Source: Azadirachta indica
Lineage: Eukaryota > Streptophyta > Magnoliopsida > Sapindales > Meliaceae
DNA: 64,000 bases
Reading direction: 5' to 3'
Assembly: GCA_022749755.1 (NCBI GenBank)
Contig: CM040443.1
Span: 9,397,744-9,461,743, forward strand
This document shows, one piece after another, positions 44,856 to 55,374 of the stretch. Position 1 is the first letter of the stretch; the number at the start of each line of letters is the position of its first letter. The position numbers were made by a program, and so were the translations under genes. A model generated the notes under the pieces. The model was not told the DNA's origin. It ran no database searches and saw only the letters and a program-made list of their open reading frames with translations.

Positions 44856-47016
44856 TTATCCTAGAAAATATTGTGCATCCCAAGTCAGTTCCATTATGGC
44901 TTTAGCTAGCATGACTTGTGCTGACTTTTCTGCAAAATTGTTATACGTCCATGCTTTGTTTTGCAGAAGACGGGATTTAAGAAAGGATGCATTCAAGCTA
45001 TTGATTTCTCTGCTGTCAAACATCTTCTCTTCTTGGGCCTTTCCCCAGAGCACAGAATAAAGCCCGAAAGTAATAATAAAAGCTCCAACCACGCTGCACA
45101 AAGAAAATTAAAGGTGAACCACATTGTGGCTATCCATCTCTTCAAAAATGAAATAAGAGGTACATATTATTCATGTCTACATGTAGGTATGTGTGCATTA
45201 CACAACATCTAAAGTTTCTTCTTTTCTTCCTCTTTTACCTACTAGTACATATCTTTTTCTTTTTAACCAGTAGCAAGCACAGTGAAACAAAATAGAAGCC
45301 ATTACTGAAGTTGGTTCCAGTTACAGCCATACGTTTAGCCTAAGGGTTTCATGATTATTAAGACTACATGGTGCTGTTAAGACCACCTTTATCTAAGAAA
45401 ATACATAATGTAGAGAGTCCATACCCTCCAATGTAAACAGTATCCCCAAGAAAATTAACTCCCATTACAACTGCAATGACTATTGCAATTGGCTTAAACA
45501 TGGACACATAGACAGGTCTTTTCTTGTGACATGCCCAGGCACGGACAAGCTTTCGAAGTGCTACAGAAAAAACTGCCAGGAGAGTTTATCAGCAGAACAC
45601 GTTAGACGAGTTGACAAGAATTTGATAACTGATAGCACTGCAATTCCTTGCAATATGCTTATTCTTCGTACTTACTGAGTGGCCAACAGCAATCAACTCC
45701 ATGTCTGGCTTTAGTCTCCAAGCACTCGGGTCTCTCACAGCAACTATAGCGACTGTGGAAGAGTGGATGGTCACAAAGATGTAAAAAATGAATGTTACCA
45801 TCAGTTCCTCTGGGTAGGCATTAATAATAGAAGTCCACATAAGCAAAAAGATTTCGTTTTAGGTCAGATTTATGGGACGTGATACCGGCTGAGATGAGAG
45901 CATGAATAGGCTGTCTCCAACTCGGAAACAAAGAAAGAACTTACCTGAACAACGAACAATAGTGATAATAAAATGCCACCAGCGACAAGGAGAAGACCTC
46001 CAATAATCCAATTTGTTTGCAGTGAGAGAAATTCATCAAGTTTTCTGGAGATGAAGTACGTGCGATTGCTGGGCCCTTGTATAAGTTCACAATAAATGCT
46101 CCTAGAATTGATACAATGGTGCCGATAGCCTTGGCTAAGCTGCTTTGGACTCCAAGGTCTAGTTTCTCCATTCTGAAGGCAAAGTCGGATCAAAATAAAT
46201 TCCAAATGAAATAACAAGTGTTTTAAACATCATAAAAGCTTTTACGCTTAAATCTAAATCACTTCTTGGTTGATATTGTGATGTGTAAATCAGTTGCAGA
46301 GGAAACTGCTTGGACATTGATGAGAAACATAGAATATCTATACGAGAGATTCTTTTCCGTAGAAGTGTAGTTTCAGGTCTTTCTTCTTTCTTATAGGAAA
46401 TTTGGACCTAAAATGGACTTCAATGTTCGGTTTTTCTCGACATCTAACTAGTGACATAAGCTCAAAAATGAAAAATCGGAAACTTACTTGGAAAATAGAG
46501 CAAGAATGAATGTGAAAGCTGGGACCAGATTAATAATTGCTGAGACCAAAGTTGGTGAGCTATACTGTATTCCTAAACACATAAAAGTCTGCACAAAGCA
46601 GCTACAAACCCACCAAAACTTAATCTCGACAGTGGATATCGAGGACCATAAATAAAATTCCCAATATTTATTGTATTCGAATCAAGCAAAATACCTGATC
46701 AGGTTAAGAGCAAAGATTCTGCAGACAATGGACACACTGAGTGGATGGCATCTTCTTTTCCTGCAAAAGTCCAAGATGTGAAGCTGAAGAACTGTTACGT
46801 TATTTAATCCATGAGAGAATTCTTCACCATACATAGATTACCTGTAAAAGATGAGAGAAGATGGAAGAAAAATAAGGATGGCTGCAAAGCCATTAGTGTA
46901 GACTACAAAGACAAAGTTACTCATGCCATTATTCAAGGCTGTTTGGTAACAGTAGTCATGCCCACATGCAAGCACTCCCCTTCTATCATCACCGCAGTTA
47001 CACCCAAACCAAACAT
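44856..47016 (-). pseudogene. G9: WAT1-related transporter pseudogene, all exons placed
   Basis: Exons: complement(44856..45093, 45425..45576, about 45681..45839, 45945..46172, 46488..46601, 46695..46760, 46842..47016). Lesions: exon 1 has lost one base (VTK followed by a shifted CAGCCTTGA, so TGA comes at once). Exon 4 (228 nt) has a 1-bp shift between SSPENLM and the LSLQTNWIIGG part. The exon 5 acceptor AG is absent (CTTATG|TGGACT). The exon 6 acceptor has been lost next to GCAGTTTTTTC, so the first AG lies inside the exon and leads to TAG. The last exon lost its usual stop and runs on to a 79-codon tail. Exons 2 and 3 remain readable (SIVCRIF; GIQYSSPTLVSAIINLVPAF). It is the sister of G8. 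Confidence 0.8.
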
Positions 47017-47659
47017 TTTCTTTCCCACTTTCTTCCTTTTGATGTGATTGTGTCTTTTAATTAGTCCTCATTCACCGCTGCAAAAGATTCCTCAAAATTG
47101 GGGATAGTTTTTGTCTCCCAGCACATTGGAAGTCAGAAAAAGGATAAAAGACAGGACTGTGAGCCGTGTGAGAAAGCCAGATGCAATCGAGATCAATTAG
47201 CCTTTTATGCAGAGAAAAATATTGAATTTGCTTCATAGCGGAATCCAGCAAAAGAGATATATAACTATACAGTATTTCAAACAATTTTATGATATGTCTT
47301 GCTTCAGTGTAGTTTGACCTGTTTGTTTGTGACCCATTATAGCGAAAATTGTTAAAATATGTTTCCACCGTGTGATTATTGAAAAATAAGTTGGAATGTA
47401 AAGCAGGTACTCATTAAAAATAAACAATATGATTTACCTGTCTCCCTCAGGCACAATGGTAGAACACTCTTCAATAAGGAAAGGTTTGGGTTCCCTGAAG
47501 CCACTATAAAAGTGAATTCATAAGAACTGCTCATATTTGCTGATAGAAGAGAAAGTTGTGTCATAATGTTGGCGTCGATGCTTACGAACTGGCGGTAGTA
47601 AAAACACATAAATTACAACCCATGCTCGGAGTAGGGGAACCTTTGTGGACAATTACTTT
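47017..47659. other. Upstream flank of G9, shared with G10 and G11
   Basis: 47065-47170 (CTGCAAAAGATTCCTCAAAA onward) matches 48365-48470 and 50515-50600. This is promoter-proximal DNA copied with the genes. No separate gene is seen. Confidence 0.5.
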
Positions 47660-48104
47660 CTCATATAGAGTCCTTTTTCTTTGGACAACACAAAAGTCTG
47701 CACAAAACAGCTACAACCCATCAAATTTTAATCCCAAAATGGAGGTCCAGAACAACAAATACAACTCCCTGTATTTGTCTAATTTGAATTAAGGAAAGGT
47801 ACCTGATTAGGCTAAGAACATAGATTCTGCACGTAATGGACACACTGAGTAGATGGAAACCTCTTTTCTTGCAGAAGCTAAGGATTCTGCTTCGTTCTAT
47901 CAAAGAATAAGTTACCGAGCTATATATGTTTACCTTCGTGAGATGAGAATATGGGAGAAAAACAGAGATGGCTGCAGAGGCATTAGTGTGGTATAAAGAC
48001 AAAGTTACTCATGCCATTTTTCATGACTGCTTGGTTAACAATAGTCATCCGCACATCCAAGCATTCCACTACGATCATTACTGTTGTTACACCCACCCCG
48101 TCAT
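47660..48104 (-). pseudogene. G10: WAT1-related relic, exons 1-3
   Basis: Exon 1 (47934-48104) reads GVTTVMIVVECLDVRMTIVN and GMSNFVF after a frame loss near the ATG, with a 2-bp loss before YTNASAAI. Exon 2 (about 47802-47870) reads KRGFHLLSVSITCRIYVLSL. The start of exon 3 (about 47690-47715) is SCFVQTFV and then decays. Exons 4-7 are absent. It is closest to G9. Confidence 0.7.
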
Positions 48105-48919
48105 TTTCTTTTCCTCTTTCTTCCTTCTTGTTCATAGAATTGCAATGGGAAGAAATATGGATTTGTATTTCTTTAGCTTGAATTACATACATAGCACTCT
48201 TTATATGGACTTACAAAAGAAATGATAATAATTGTAAGATAACATAAATAACATAAAAGGCAAGTAATAATGCAAAAAATATAATGATGATGTTTTCTGG
48301 ATGATAATATATAATATCTAACACTTTTGATGTAATTTTGTTATTTTAATAGACTCTCAGCACAGCTGCAAAAGACTCCTAAAAAATTGGGGGTGGTTTG
48401 GGGCTTTAGTCCCCCTGGAACACTGGAGTTGAGCGAGAAGATAAAAGACAGTAATATGAACGCGTAAGAAAGTAAGGGGCCATTGATTAGTTATCAACCT
48501 TTATGTTGTGTCAATTTGCAGAGAAAAGTGTACTATTTGCAAGATGCAATGGATCAACTCTCAGTGTCTGTAACAAAAAACATATTGTAATTTTACCATA
48601 GTAACCATTCAGCAATACATATACAACTGTATTGGTTGTTTTTTATTTGTTTGTTACCACGTTACGTAATTAATTACTAGCTTTTTCTTGTATAGTTTGT
48701 CTGTTTGTGTCAGAAGAAACCTATTAAAAATGGGTTCCCATCATAATTTGTCGCTATCATGTGACTATTTAGAAACAATTTAAAATTTGTTCCAGCTGTA
48801 GAATATGAAGGAAGGAAGAAGATGGAAGGATGACCAGAATGCAATAGTATAGATTATTATGACCAATCAACTCTAGATATCTGGTGCTGGAAGAAATACT
48901 TTGCTACACCACACTCATA

Positions 48920-48962
<43 letters not shown>

Positions 48963-50346
48963 TTTACAGTGAATGAATGGGGTACAGATTTTTGTCCCAT
49001 CTATTTGATTACAACTATTTTAAATATTGAAATGCTTTGTAACAAGGAATATTCAGTTTTAAACTTTTATTTTGATTTAAATTGTCATTAAAAATTTGTT
49101 ATATTTTGATATTTTATATTGTAAATTGAGATTTTATTTCATCTGTAATGGTAAGTTTGATATATTTTGAAATTAGGTTGTACCTTAATTTTTGTTTTAT
49201 TGAGACAAAACTAGGGGTATTACAACTAGTACTTCATGTTTCATTTATAACAATTAAGTATATTTGTACCCCAAAAATTAATTATTAACAACCAATAAGT
49301 GTATAAATAATAACTCAGCGAGCCAATCGGTAATAATAACAGAAATAATTATTATAGACAATGAGCTAAACATTAATTATTAAATATAATATTCATATAC
49401 AGTATGTTCAATAACATTTATTTCTCATATTCTATTTGTGTAATGCATTCAATAATTTATATAAAAAAGTACATCTAATAATCATTTTTAAAATAATGTA
49501 TGAAGAAAATAGGTTTTGTAAATACCTAAAAAACAAAATTTTGATAAGAAAATAATACACTTTATGGTTTAATAAATAAACTATCTAAGTACAAGTAAAA
49601 TAATTTTCTTTAACCTAAAATATGCATTTAGAAAAGTATTAATCTCATTTAAAAAACATTAATAAGACGAGAAAAGGCACAATTTTCTAGTAAACTAGTT
49701 AACATAAACCAAATTTTATTTTACTTAAAATCATGAACATGATACAAATTAAGAAAATTTAGAATTTAGCAAATAAATGAATGAAACAACTCCATTTCTT
49801 ATAAAAATATTCATGCCTACAATTATTTTTAATAGCTTTAAGTATTTGATTACAACATATTATATATAAATATACTCACCTCAAAATAAAGATAAGCCAA
49901 CAAAATTCCTTTTATACTCAACAATAAGTTACCCATTTCCCGAATTAATTAAACTTTTAAGGACTTTCTTCTATCAAAACTTGAAAAGATGTAGAATTTA
50001 GAGAGAAAACTTTATAAAAAGTATTTAGTAAATTTGTAAAGTGAAATTTATAGTGTAAAGTGAGATACTTGCACTTATTTAAAGTCAAAAATTGATTTTA
50101 AAATTTAAAAAGTGATAATCTAAAATTCAACTTTAAAAATTAAATAAACTAATTTATCAAAATCATAAATCCTAATTTCAAATTTTAAATTTGAATTTCT
50201 AAATCAAAATTATTATCCATCCAATTCAATTATAATCAAAATCTTAATTTTAAATATGAAAAGTAAATTAATCTATTTTCTTTCTATTACCTATATAAGA
50301 ATATTGCATTACAAATTAACAACACAGCGAGTGAGCTACTGTTTAC
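48105..50346. other. AT-rich intergenic between G10 and G11
   Basis: 2.2 kb. 48365-48470 is the copied upstream flank. 49.0-50.3 kb is A/T-dominated with no open frame of interest. A compound TA/GT microsatellite lies at 48922-48961. Confidence 0.5.
48922..48961. repeat. (TA)n(TG)n compound microsatellite
   Basis: About 14 TA units followed by five GT units. Confidence 0.9.
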
Positions 50347-50500
50347 CTGTAATAGACGAGTGAAGATGACAGAAGAATGAAGATGGCTGCGAATGCATTA
50401 GAGTAAACAACAAAAACAAAGTCACTCATGCCTTTATTCATTTCAGCTTTACTCACAGTAGTCAAGCTTACTTCCAAGCACTCCTTTGGGGAGAGGCTTC
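50347..50500 (-). pseudogene. G11: WAT1-related relic, exon 1 only
   Basis: The minus strand encodes KECLEVSLTTVSKAEMNKGM followed by SDFVFVVYSNAFAAIFILLS and SLVYYR, ending at a correct donor (ACAG|GTAAAC). No exon 2 or later exon follows on the minus strand. The upstream part lacks the expected ATG context and merges into the copied flank, where the frame happens to stay open to 50642. Confidence 0.65.
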
Positions 50501-50979
50501 CTTTCTTCCTGTTCTCATGCACAACTACAAAAGATTCCTCGATTTGGGGAGAGGCTTGTCCCCTGAGACATAGGAAACTGAGAAAGAAGATGAACAGTTG
50601 AACTATAAACCTGTGATCAAAAGCAAGGCTTGTCTTGGTCAATTCTCTACCTTTGTCTTTGTGGCCACAGAATCTTGTTGCATTTATGATTGATCTACAT
50701 TAGTATTCTACTATGCTATACTAGTGTGTAGTATTGTGCACCTACTGGCTGAGTTCAGGCTGTTCGGTTTTTGAATAATAATGGACATCACAAATTTTCA
50801 TTCTAAACCGTGACATTTCTTAAGTGGATGATATATTTCATAATTGTTTATGATTATTTATTACACTATTTTATCCCCCACTTAAAAAAATATCAAATCA
50901 TTTTGAGATGTCTAGCATTCAGCAATTGTTTTTATTTATTTTACATGCACAATGTGTCAAAACAAAACAGTTACTTTAA
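50501..50979. other. Flank between G11 and the LINE
   Basis: 50515-50600 is the third copy of the G9/G10 upstream block; the rest is AT-rich. No gene is seen. Confidence 0.45.
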
Positions 50980-50990
50980 CCATTTATTAA
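50980..50990. repeat. Probable LINE target-site duplication, left copy
   Basis: CCATTTATTAA here and CCATCTATTAA directly after the LINE poly(A) at 54351-54361: 10 of 11 bases match. Confidence 0.6.
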
Positions 50991-51020
50991 AGCAATCCTA
51001 TAACTATTTATTTAGACAGA

Positions 51021-51356
51021 TTGGGCAAAATGAGAGAAGATTTTCAGTCTTGGAGCTGTAAAAAATTTGGAAAGAGAAGACAGGAGCTTGACACGTTACA
51101 ATGTCACCTAAAGCAACTATTTAGTGATGCATCAAATCCCAGGAACACTGATTGCATTCGGAAGGTGGAAAAAGAGATTGATACCATTTTACATGGCGAA
51201 GAGGTTAAATGGAGACAAAGATCCCGAGCAGTTTGGCTAAAAGAAGGTGACAGAAACACAAAATTTTTTCACGCCAAGGCATCATTGCGAAGAAAGCGGA
51301 ATATGATAAGAGGCTTGCTGGATGCAACTGACAGATGGATAAAGAAACTGAAATAA
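51021..51356 (+). pseudogene. LINE ORF2, linker before the reverse transcriptase
   Basis: A lysine/arginine/glutamate-rich stretch ending KWRQRSRAVWLKEGDRNTKF and FHAKASLRRKRN, a block found in plant LINE ORF2 proteins between endonuclease and RT. Confidence 0.85.
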
Positions 51357-51368
51357 ATTGAAGAAGAA

Positions 51369-52889
51369 GTGAAGTCTTGTTTTCAAAACCTTTTTAATTC
51401 AATCAATCCCTCTTCAGAGGCTGTAAAGGCTGTCTTGGCAGGTGTTACCCCCAGCGTTACGGAAGACATGAACCAGAATCTAGACACAGATTTTACCAAG
51501 GAAGAAATTCATAATGCTTTATTTCAGAGGCATCCTTGTAAAGCTCTATGACCAGATGGGTTAAATGCTGGTTTCTTTCAAGAATACTAGGATATAATTG
51601 GTGAGTTGGTAGTTAAGGTTTGCCCTTATATTTTGAATGATAGGGGAGATATTTCGTCTTTAAACCAAACTTATGTTGCTTTAATTCCAAAAATCAAAGA
51701 GCCAAAAAGGGTTTTTGATTTCAGGCCTATTAGCCTTTGTAATGTCATTTACAAAATTATATCCAAAACATTGGCTAATAGGCTGAAATTGATTTTAGAA
51801 AGTATAATCTCCCCAAATCAAAGTGCTTTTTTACCAAGTAGAATGATTACAGATAACATTATTGTGGGATATGAATGTCTTCATAAAATGAGGAGCAAAA
51901 AAAAGGTAAAAAAGGAATGGTAGCCTTAAAACTTGATATTAGTAAGGCTTATGATAGAGTTGAATGGGTTTTTTTAAGAAAAGTAATTACTACCTTTGGC
52001 TTCTCTCAGAAATGGGTGGATTTAGTCTCACACAGCATTAGTACAGCCTTCTCGTAGTACATAAGCTTCTCCATCAGTGTTAATTAATGGGAAGCCATCT
52101 TGTAATTTTACTTCGTAAAGAGGGTTGCGAGAAGGCTGTCCCCTCTCTCCGTATCTTTTCATCTTATGTGCAGAAGCTTTTTCATCTTTGTTACATAATG
52201 CTGCCAGTGCTAATTTAATTCATGGTATTAATTTTGGACATAATGGCCTTTCAATTTCTCATCTTTTCTTTGCAGATGATAGTCTTATTTTTGCAAGAGC
52301 CTCTGTTGAAGAGTGTAAAATGCTCAGAGCCATATTCGAAAAATATGCAAGTGTGACAGGACAAGTTTTCAACTTTAATAAATCTTCTCTCCTTATGAGT
52401 CTAAATGTGCCAAAGGAAATTGCACAAGAACTAAAGGAAATTTTTAATTTAGAGATAGCCTCACACCATGAGAAATACCTCGGGTTGCTGTCAATGTTAG
52501 GGAGATCAAAACATCAGTTTTTCAGAGAAATAAAGGAGAAGCTTCGTAGTAAACTCGAGATTTGGAAAACAAGGCTATTCTCCTACGGTGGAAAGGAAGT
52601 TCTAATTAAAGCAATAGCTCAAGCAATCCCAACATATGCAATGAGAGTTTTTCGCTTGCCTTTAGCTCTTTGTCATGAAATGCAGAGGATGTTTGCAAAG
52701 TGTTGGTGGGGTTCTTTAAAAAATTCAAGAAGTGTCCGTTGGTGGAAATGGGAAAAGATCTGCATGCCAAAGTCAAAAGCGGGGTTGGGTTTTTGCAATC
52801 TGGAGGCTTTCAACCAGGCACTTCTCGGTAAGCAATGTTGGATATTGATTCAATTACCTAACTCATTGATGTATAAAGTTGGATATTGA
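51369..52889 (+). pseudogene. LINE reverse transcriptase, interrupted
   Basis: Blocks in order: LNQTYVALIPKIKEPKRVFD, FRPISLCNVIYKIISKTLAN, NQSAFLPSRMITDNI, a LKLDISKAYDRVEW stretch (shifted frame, about 51935), GCPLSPYLFILCAEAFSSLL, the catalytic box SHLFFADDSLIF (FADD, about 52260-52295), KYLGL, and KAIAQAIPTYAMRVFRLP. Frame changes separate the open pieces 51369-51551, 51606-51923 and 52125-52889. Confidence 0.9.
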
Positions 52890-53149
52890 TTCAATCTGAA
52901 GGCCAGGTATTTCCCAAGGTGTGATTTTCTAAGGAGCAAGCTTGGCTCTCCAATCCATCTTTCATATGGTGAAGCATTTTATAGGGTCGTAAAATTATGG
53001 AGAATGGGGCTAGATGGAGGATAGGGGATGGCTGATCAGTTTTTGTATATTCAGATAATTGGCTTCCCAGGCCTTACTCATTTAAACAGTCTCACCAAAG
53101 CAGTTGCCATCCGATATGTTAGTGGCTGATCTTATTCTAGATGGCTGTT

Positions 53150-53670
53150 GGAATGAACAACTAGTTAGCTAGAACTTTGTTCATGTTGGTCGAGAGCTAA
53201 TTTTAAAGATCCATCTTCCTCATACACCTAGGGAAGATAAACTATTTTGGCACTTTGATCGGCGTGGTATCTATTCGGTTAGGAGTGGTTACCAAGTTGC
53301 TTTACATATGAACTATTTAGCAACTCTTTGTTCTAAGGAGGTCTCATGGCATTGGAAGTTTTTGTGGTCCTGTCATGCCCCACCAAAAATTAAAATATTT
53401 TTCTAGAGAGCTATTAATGATCTACTACCAACCTGTGTCAATTTGTACAAGAGAAAGCTTTTGGTCAAGCCATGGTGTCCTAGGTGCAATCAAGATTATG
53501 AGACTTCTTTTCATGCATTGGTAAGTTGTTCTTTTGCCTTAAAAGTTTGGACTTATTCTTCATTCCATGTGAGGAAGGGACTTGCTCACAAAGATTTCAA
53601 AGACATGGCTCTTCAAGTGATGAAAGGATGTTGTAAAGATGAAGTTGAACTATTCATGGCTCTGTCTTAG
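53150..53670 (+). pseudogene. LINE zinc-binding (zf-RVT) region
   Basis: After FWHFDRRGIYSVRSGYQ (about 53250), typical of zf-RVT, comes the open piece KLLVKPWCPRCNQDYETSFH with ALVSCSFALKVW, showing the CxxC...H...C pattern. A stop lies at about 53405. Confidence 0.82.
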
Positions 53671-53787
53671 TCAATTTAGACTTCCAGAAATAATTGGCTG
53701 CATAGAAATGAATCTCCATGTGCCCAGCAAATTTATTACAGAGCTTTGGATATTATACAATCATATAAATCTTCCTAACTATGCCAG

Positions 53788-54171
53788 TTGAGTTCACAAG
53801 TGCTGAAGACTAGTCCTGTCAACTTTCGTTGGCTTCCTCCTGAAAAACCTTGGTTCAAAATGAATGTTGATGCAGCTGTTAATTTTATTGAAGGTTGCAC
53901 AAAGTTAGGTGCCATTGTAAGAAATTCAAAAGGGGAAGTTATATTTGCTGCAACTTGGAGATGTCCCTTTCGAGATGATGTTGAGTTTGCGGAAGCTTTG
54001 GCAATTTTTGAAGGCTTAAAAATGGCTAGAGCTGTTGGTCTTTCTTCATTAGTCATCGAATCAGATTCTAAAAATGTAATTGATCTTGTTCTGGATAAGT
54101 TTAAAAGCTATCGTAAGATTGGCTGGCTGGTGTCTGAGATTCAAGAATTATCAGCTGCAGGAGATTGTTAG
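53788..54171 (+). pseudogene. LINE C-terminal RNase H domain
   Basis: WFKMNVDAAVNFIEGCTKLG, IVRNSKGEV, EFAEALAIFEGLKMARAVGL and VIESDSKNVIDLV contain the D...E...D residues of the plant RVT_3 (RNase H) domain. A TAG at 54169 cuts it shortly before the usual NxxAHxLAK end, which survives downstream as NEAAHMLAKIAL. Confidence 0.85.
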
Positions 54172-54350
54172 TTCAAATCTATCCCTAGAGATTGTAATGA
54201 GGCTGCCCACATGTTAGCCAAAATAGCTTTGTCATCTCCAGACAATAATGTCTGGCTCGAGGTGGCTCCACCAGAGCTTTATCCCATTTTATATACTGAA
54301 CCTTGTCTGGTTGTCTAATGAAATATTTTCTTTCTTTCAAAAAAAAAAAA

Positions 54351-54361
54351 CCATCTATTAA
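54351..54361. repeat. Probable LINE target-site duplication, right copy
   Basis: See 50980-50990. Confidence 0.6.
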
Positions 54362-55090
54362 TTGAGAAATAAAGACTCAGCATGGATGATGATAATAAAG
54401 AAGTGAAATTTTTTCAATCATTTCATCCATTTATATGCAAGACAAACTAACCCACTGTTACATTTTCTGCTAAGAAAGATGACTTTTTCACCGAGCTGGT
54501 TACTAACAGCAAAACTTGAAATCTTTTGAAAAGAATATGAGAACTAACTCAACACCGAAGTAAAAATTTTAACATAAAATTGTAAAATAAAAGGTTGAAA
54601 ACCGAACTTCAAATTAACACAAAACTTAAAAGCTTTAACTCAAAATTTTGAAATTTTAGCTTTATATTGGAGAATCCGATTTACGACATATCACCACTCT
54701 TTTTCTTGATACAATGAAGTTTCATTGGCCAAGCATGCCGCATGATTTTTTTCTCCTTTTTTTGGAAAAAAAGAAATTATATTGACAGAGTAGCAATAAC
54801 AATATCATTTTCGTCCGTGGGCCCTTATGTCATGTATCAAGTTCGTCAAAATCCAACCCACTTTAGAAAATGTCTAATTTGTTGGGAGAATGTTCAGTAT
54901 TCCTGTTTTTTAAACTATTTCTTATATTTTTTTAATATTTTATTATTTTTATAATTTTTAAATTTTTTTTAATATTTTAAATATTTTCAATTTTATCGTT
55001 ATATAAATAATTAAATTGGAAAACAAAATTAACAATAAAAAAATACATATAAAAATGATCGAATATAAAAAAAATATAAAAAAATAATAT
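54362..55090. other. AT-rich DNA after the LINE
   Basis: No gene recognised. 54.90-55.10 kb is almost pure A/T. Confidence 0.5.
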
Positions 55091-55094
55091 AATA

Positions 55095-55374
55095 TTACTT
55101 CAAAAAATAAGAGGTAACAGACATTCGCGCCTCCACCAAAGCCAACAGTGATACTTCTCCATCTCCATTTAAACAGAACAGTTGCTGCCTGGTTGTGCTC
55201 AGTCTTCATTCTCTGTTTGCTAGGTAAGACAGCAGAGGAAAGGAACAGAAAGCTGCAATAAATTATTATATGTCAATATGTTTGACGTGTGATCAATGTG
55301 ATCAATAGTTTTTCGCTCTCTGTCTGCCCTAAAAGCTACTTTTTGGAGGAAGACAGGGTGGAGAGTGCAGCCAT
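55095..55374 (-). CDS. Weak candidate: first two exons of a possible organelle-targeted protein, truncated
   Basis: On the minus strand an ATG at 55374 begins MAALSTLSSSK. A GT donor after 55340 and a TTATTGCAG acceptor before 55252 (87-nt intron) would join it in frame to FLFLSSAVLPSKQRMKTEHN and on to WRWRSITVGFGGGANVCYLL, with a possible donor near 55095. The serine-rich, acid-free start resembles a plastid transit peptide. No later exon is recognisable before the LINE, so this would be a stump of a gene at best. I do not recognise the family. Confidence 0.2.

Larger units (their letters stand above)
50991..54350 (+). mobile_element. 5'-truncated LINE (L1-type non-LTR retrotransposon) with RNase H, inactivated
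   Basis: About 3.36 kb ending in a 12-base poly(A) (54339-54350), with a probable 11-bp target duplication. It starts inside the ORF2 region upstream of RT, so the endonuclease domain is missing. The order is RT-upstream linker, RT, zinc-finger (zf-RVT) region and C-terminal RNase H, typical of plant L1 elements. Stops lie at about 51354, 51549, 51589, 51921, 52055 and 53405 and others, so it cannot mobilise itself. It sits at the decayed right edge of the array, in the orientation opposite to the genes. Confidence 0.92.

Noticed and set aside
50343..50642. Minus-strand ORF that would give G11 a signal-peptide-like N-terminus
   Set aside because: The first codon is TTG, not ATG, and the upstream part is the copied non-coding flank seen at 47.07 and 48.37 kb. 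Only the exon 1 part is family sequence.
53775..54056. Minus-strand ORF of 93 codons
   Set aside because: Antisense of the LINE RNase H domain.
54225..54270. TGTCTGGCTCGAGG resembling the 5' arm of a MIR166 precursor
   Set aside because: It lies in the LINE 3' coding region and no matching miR166 arm follows.
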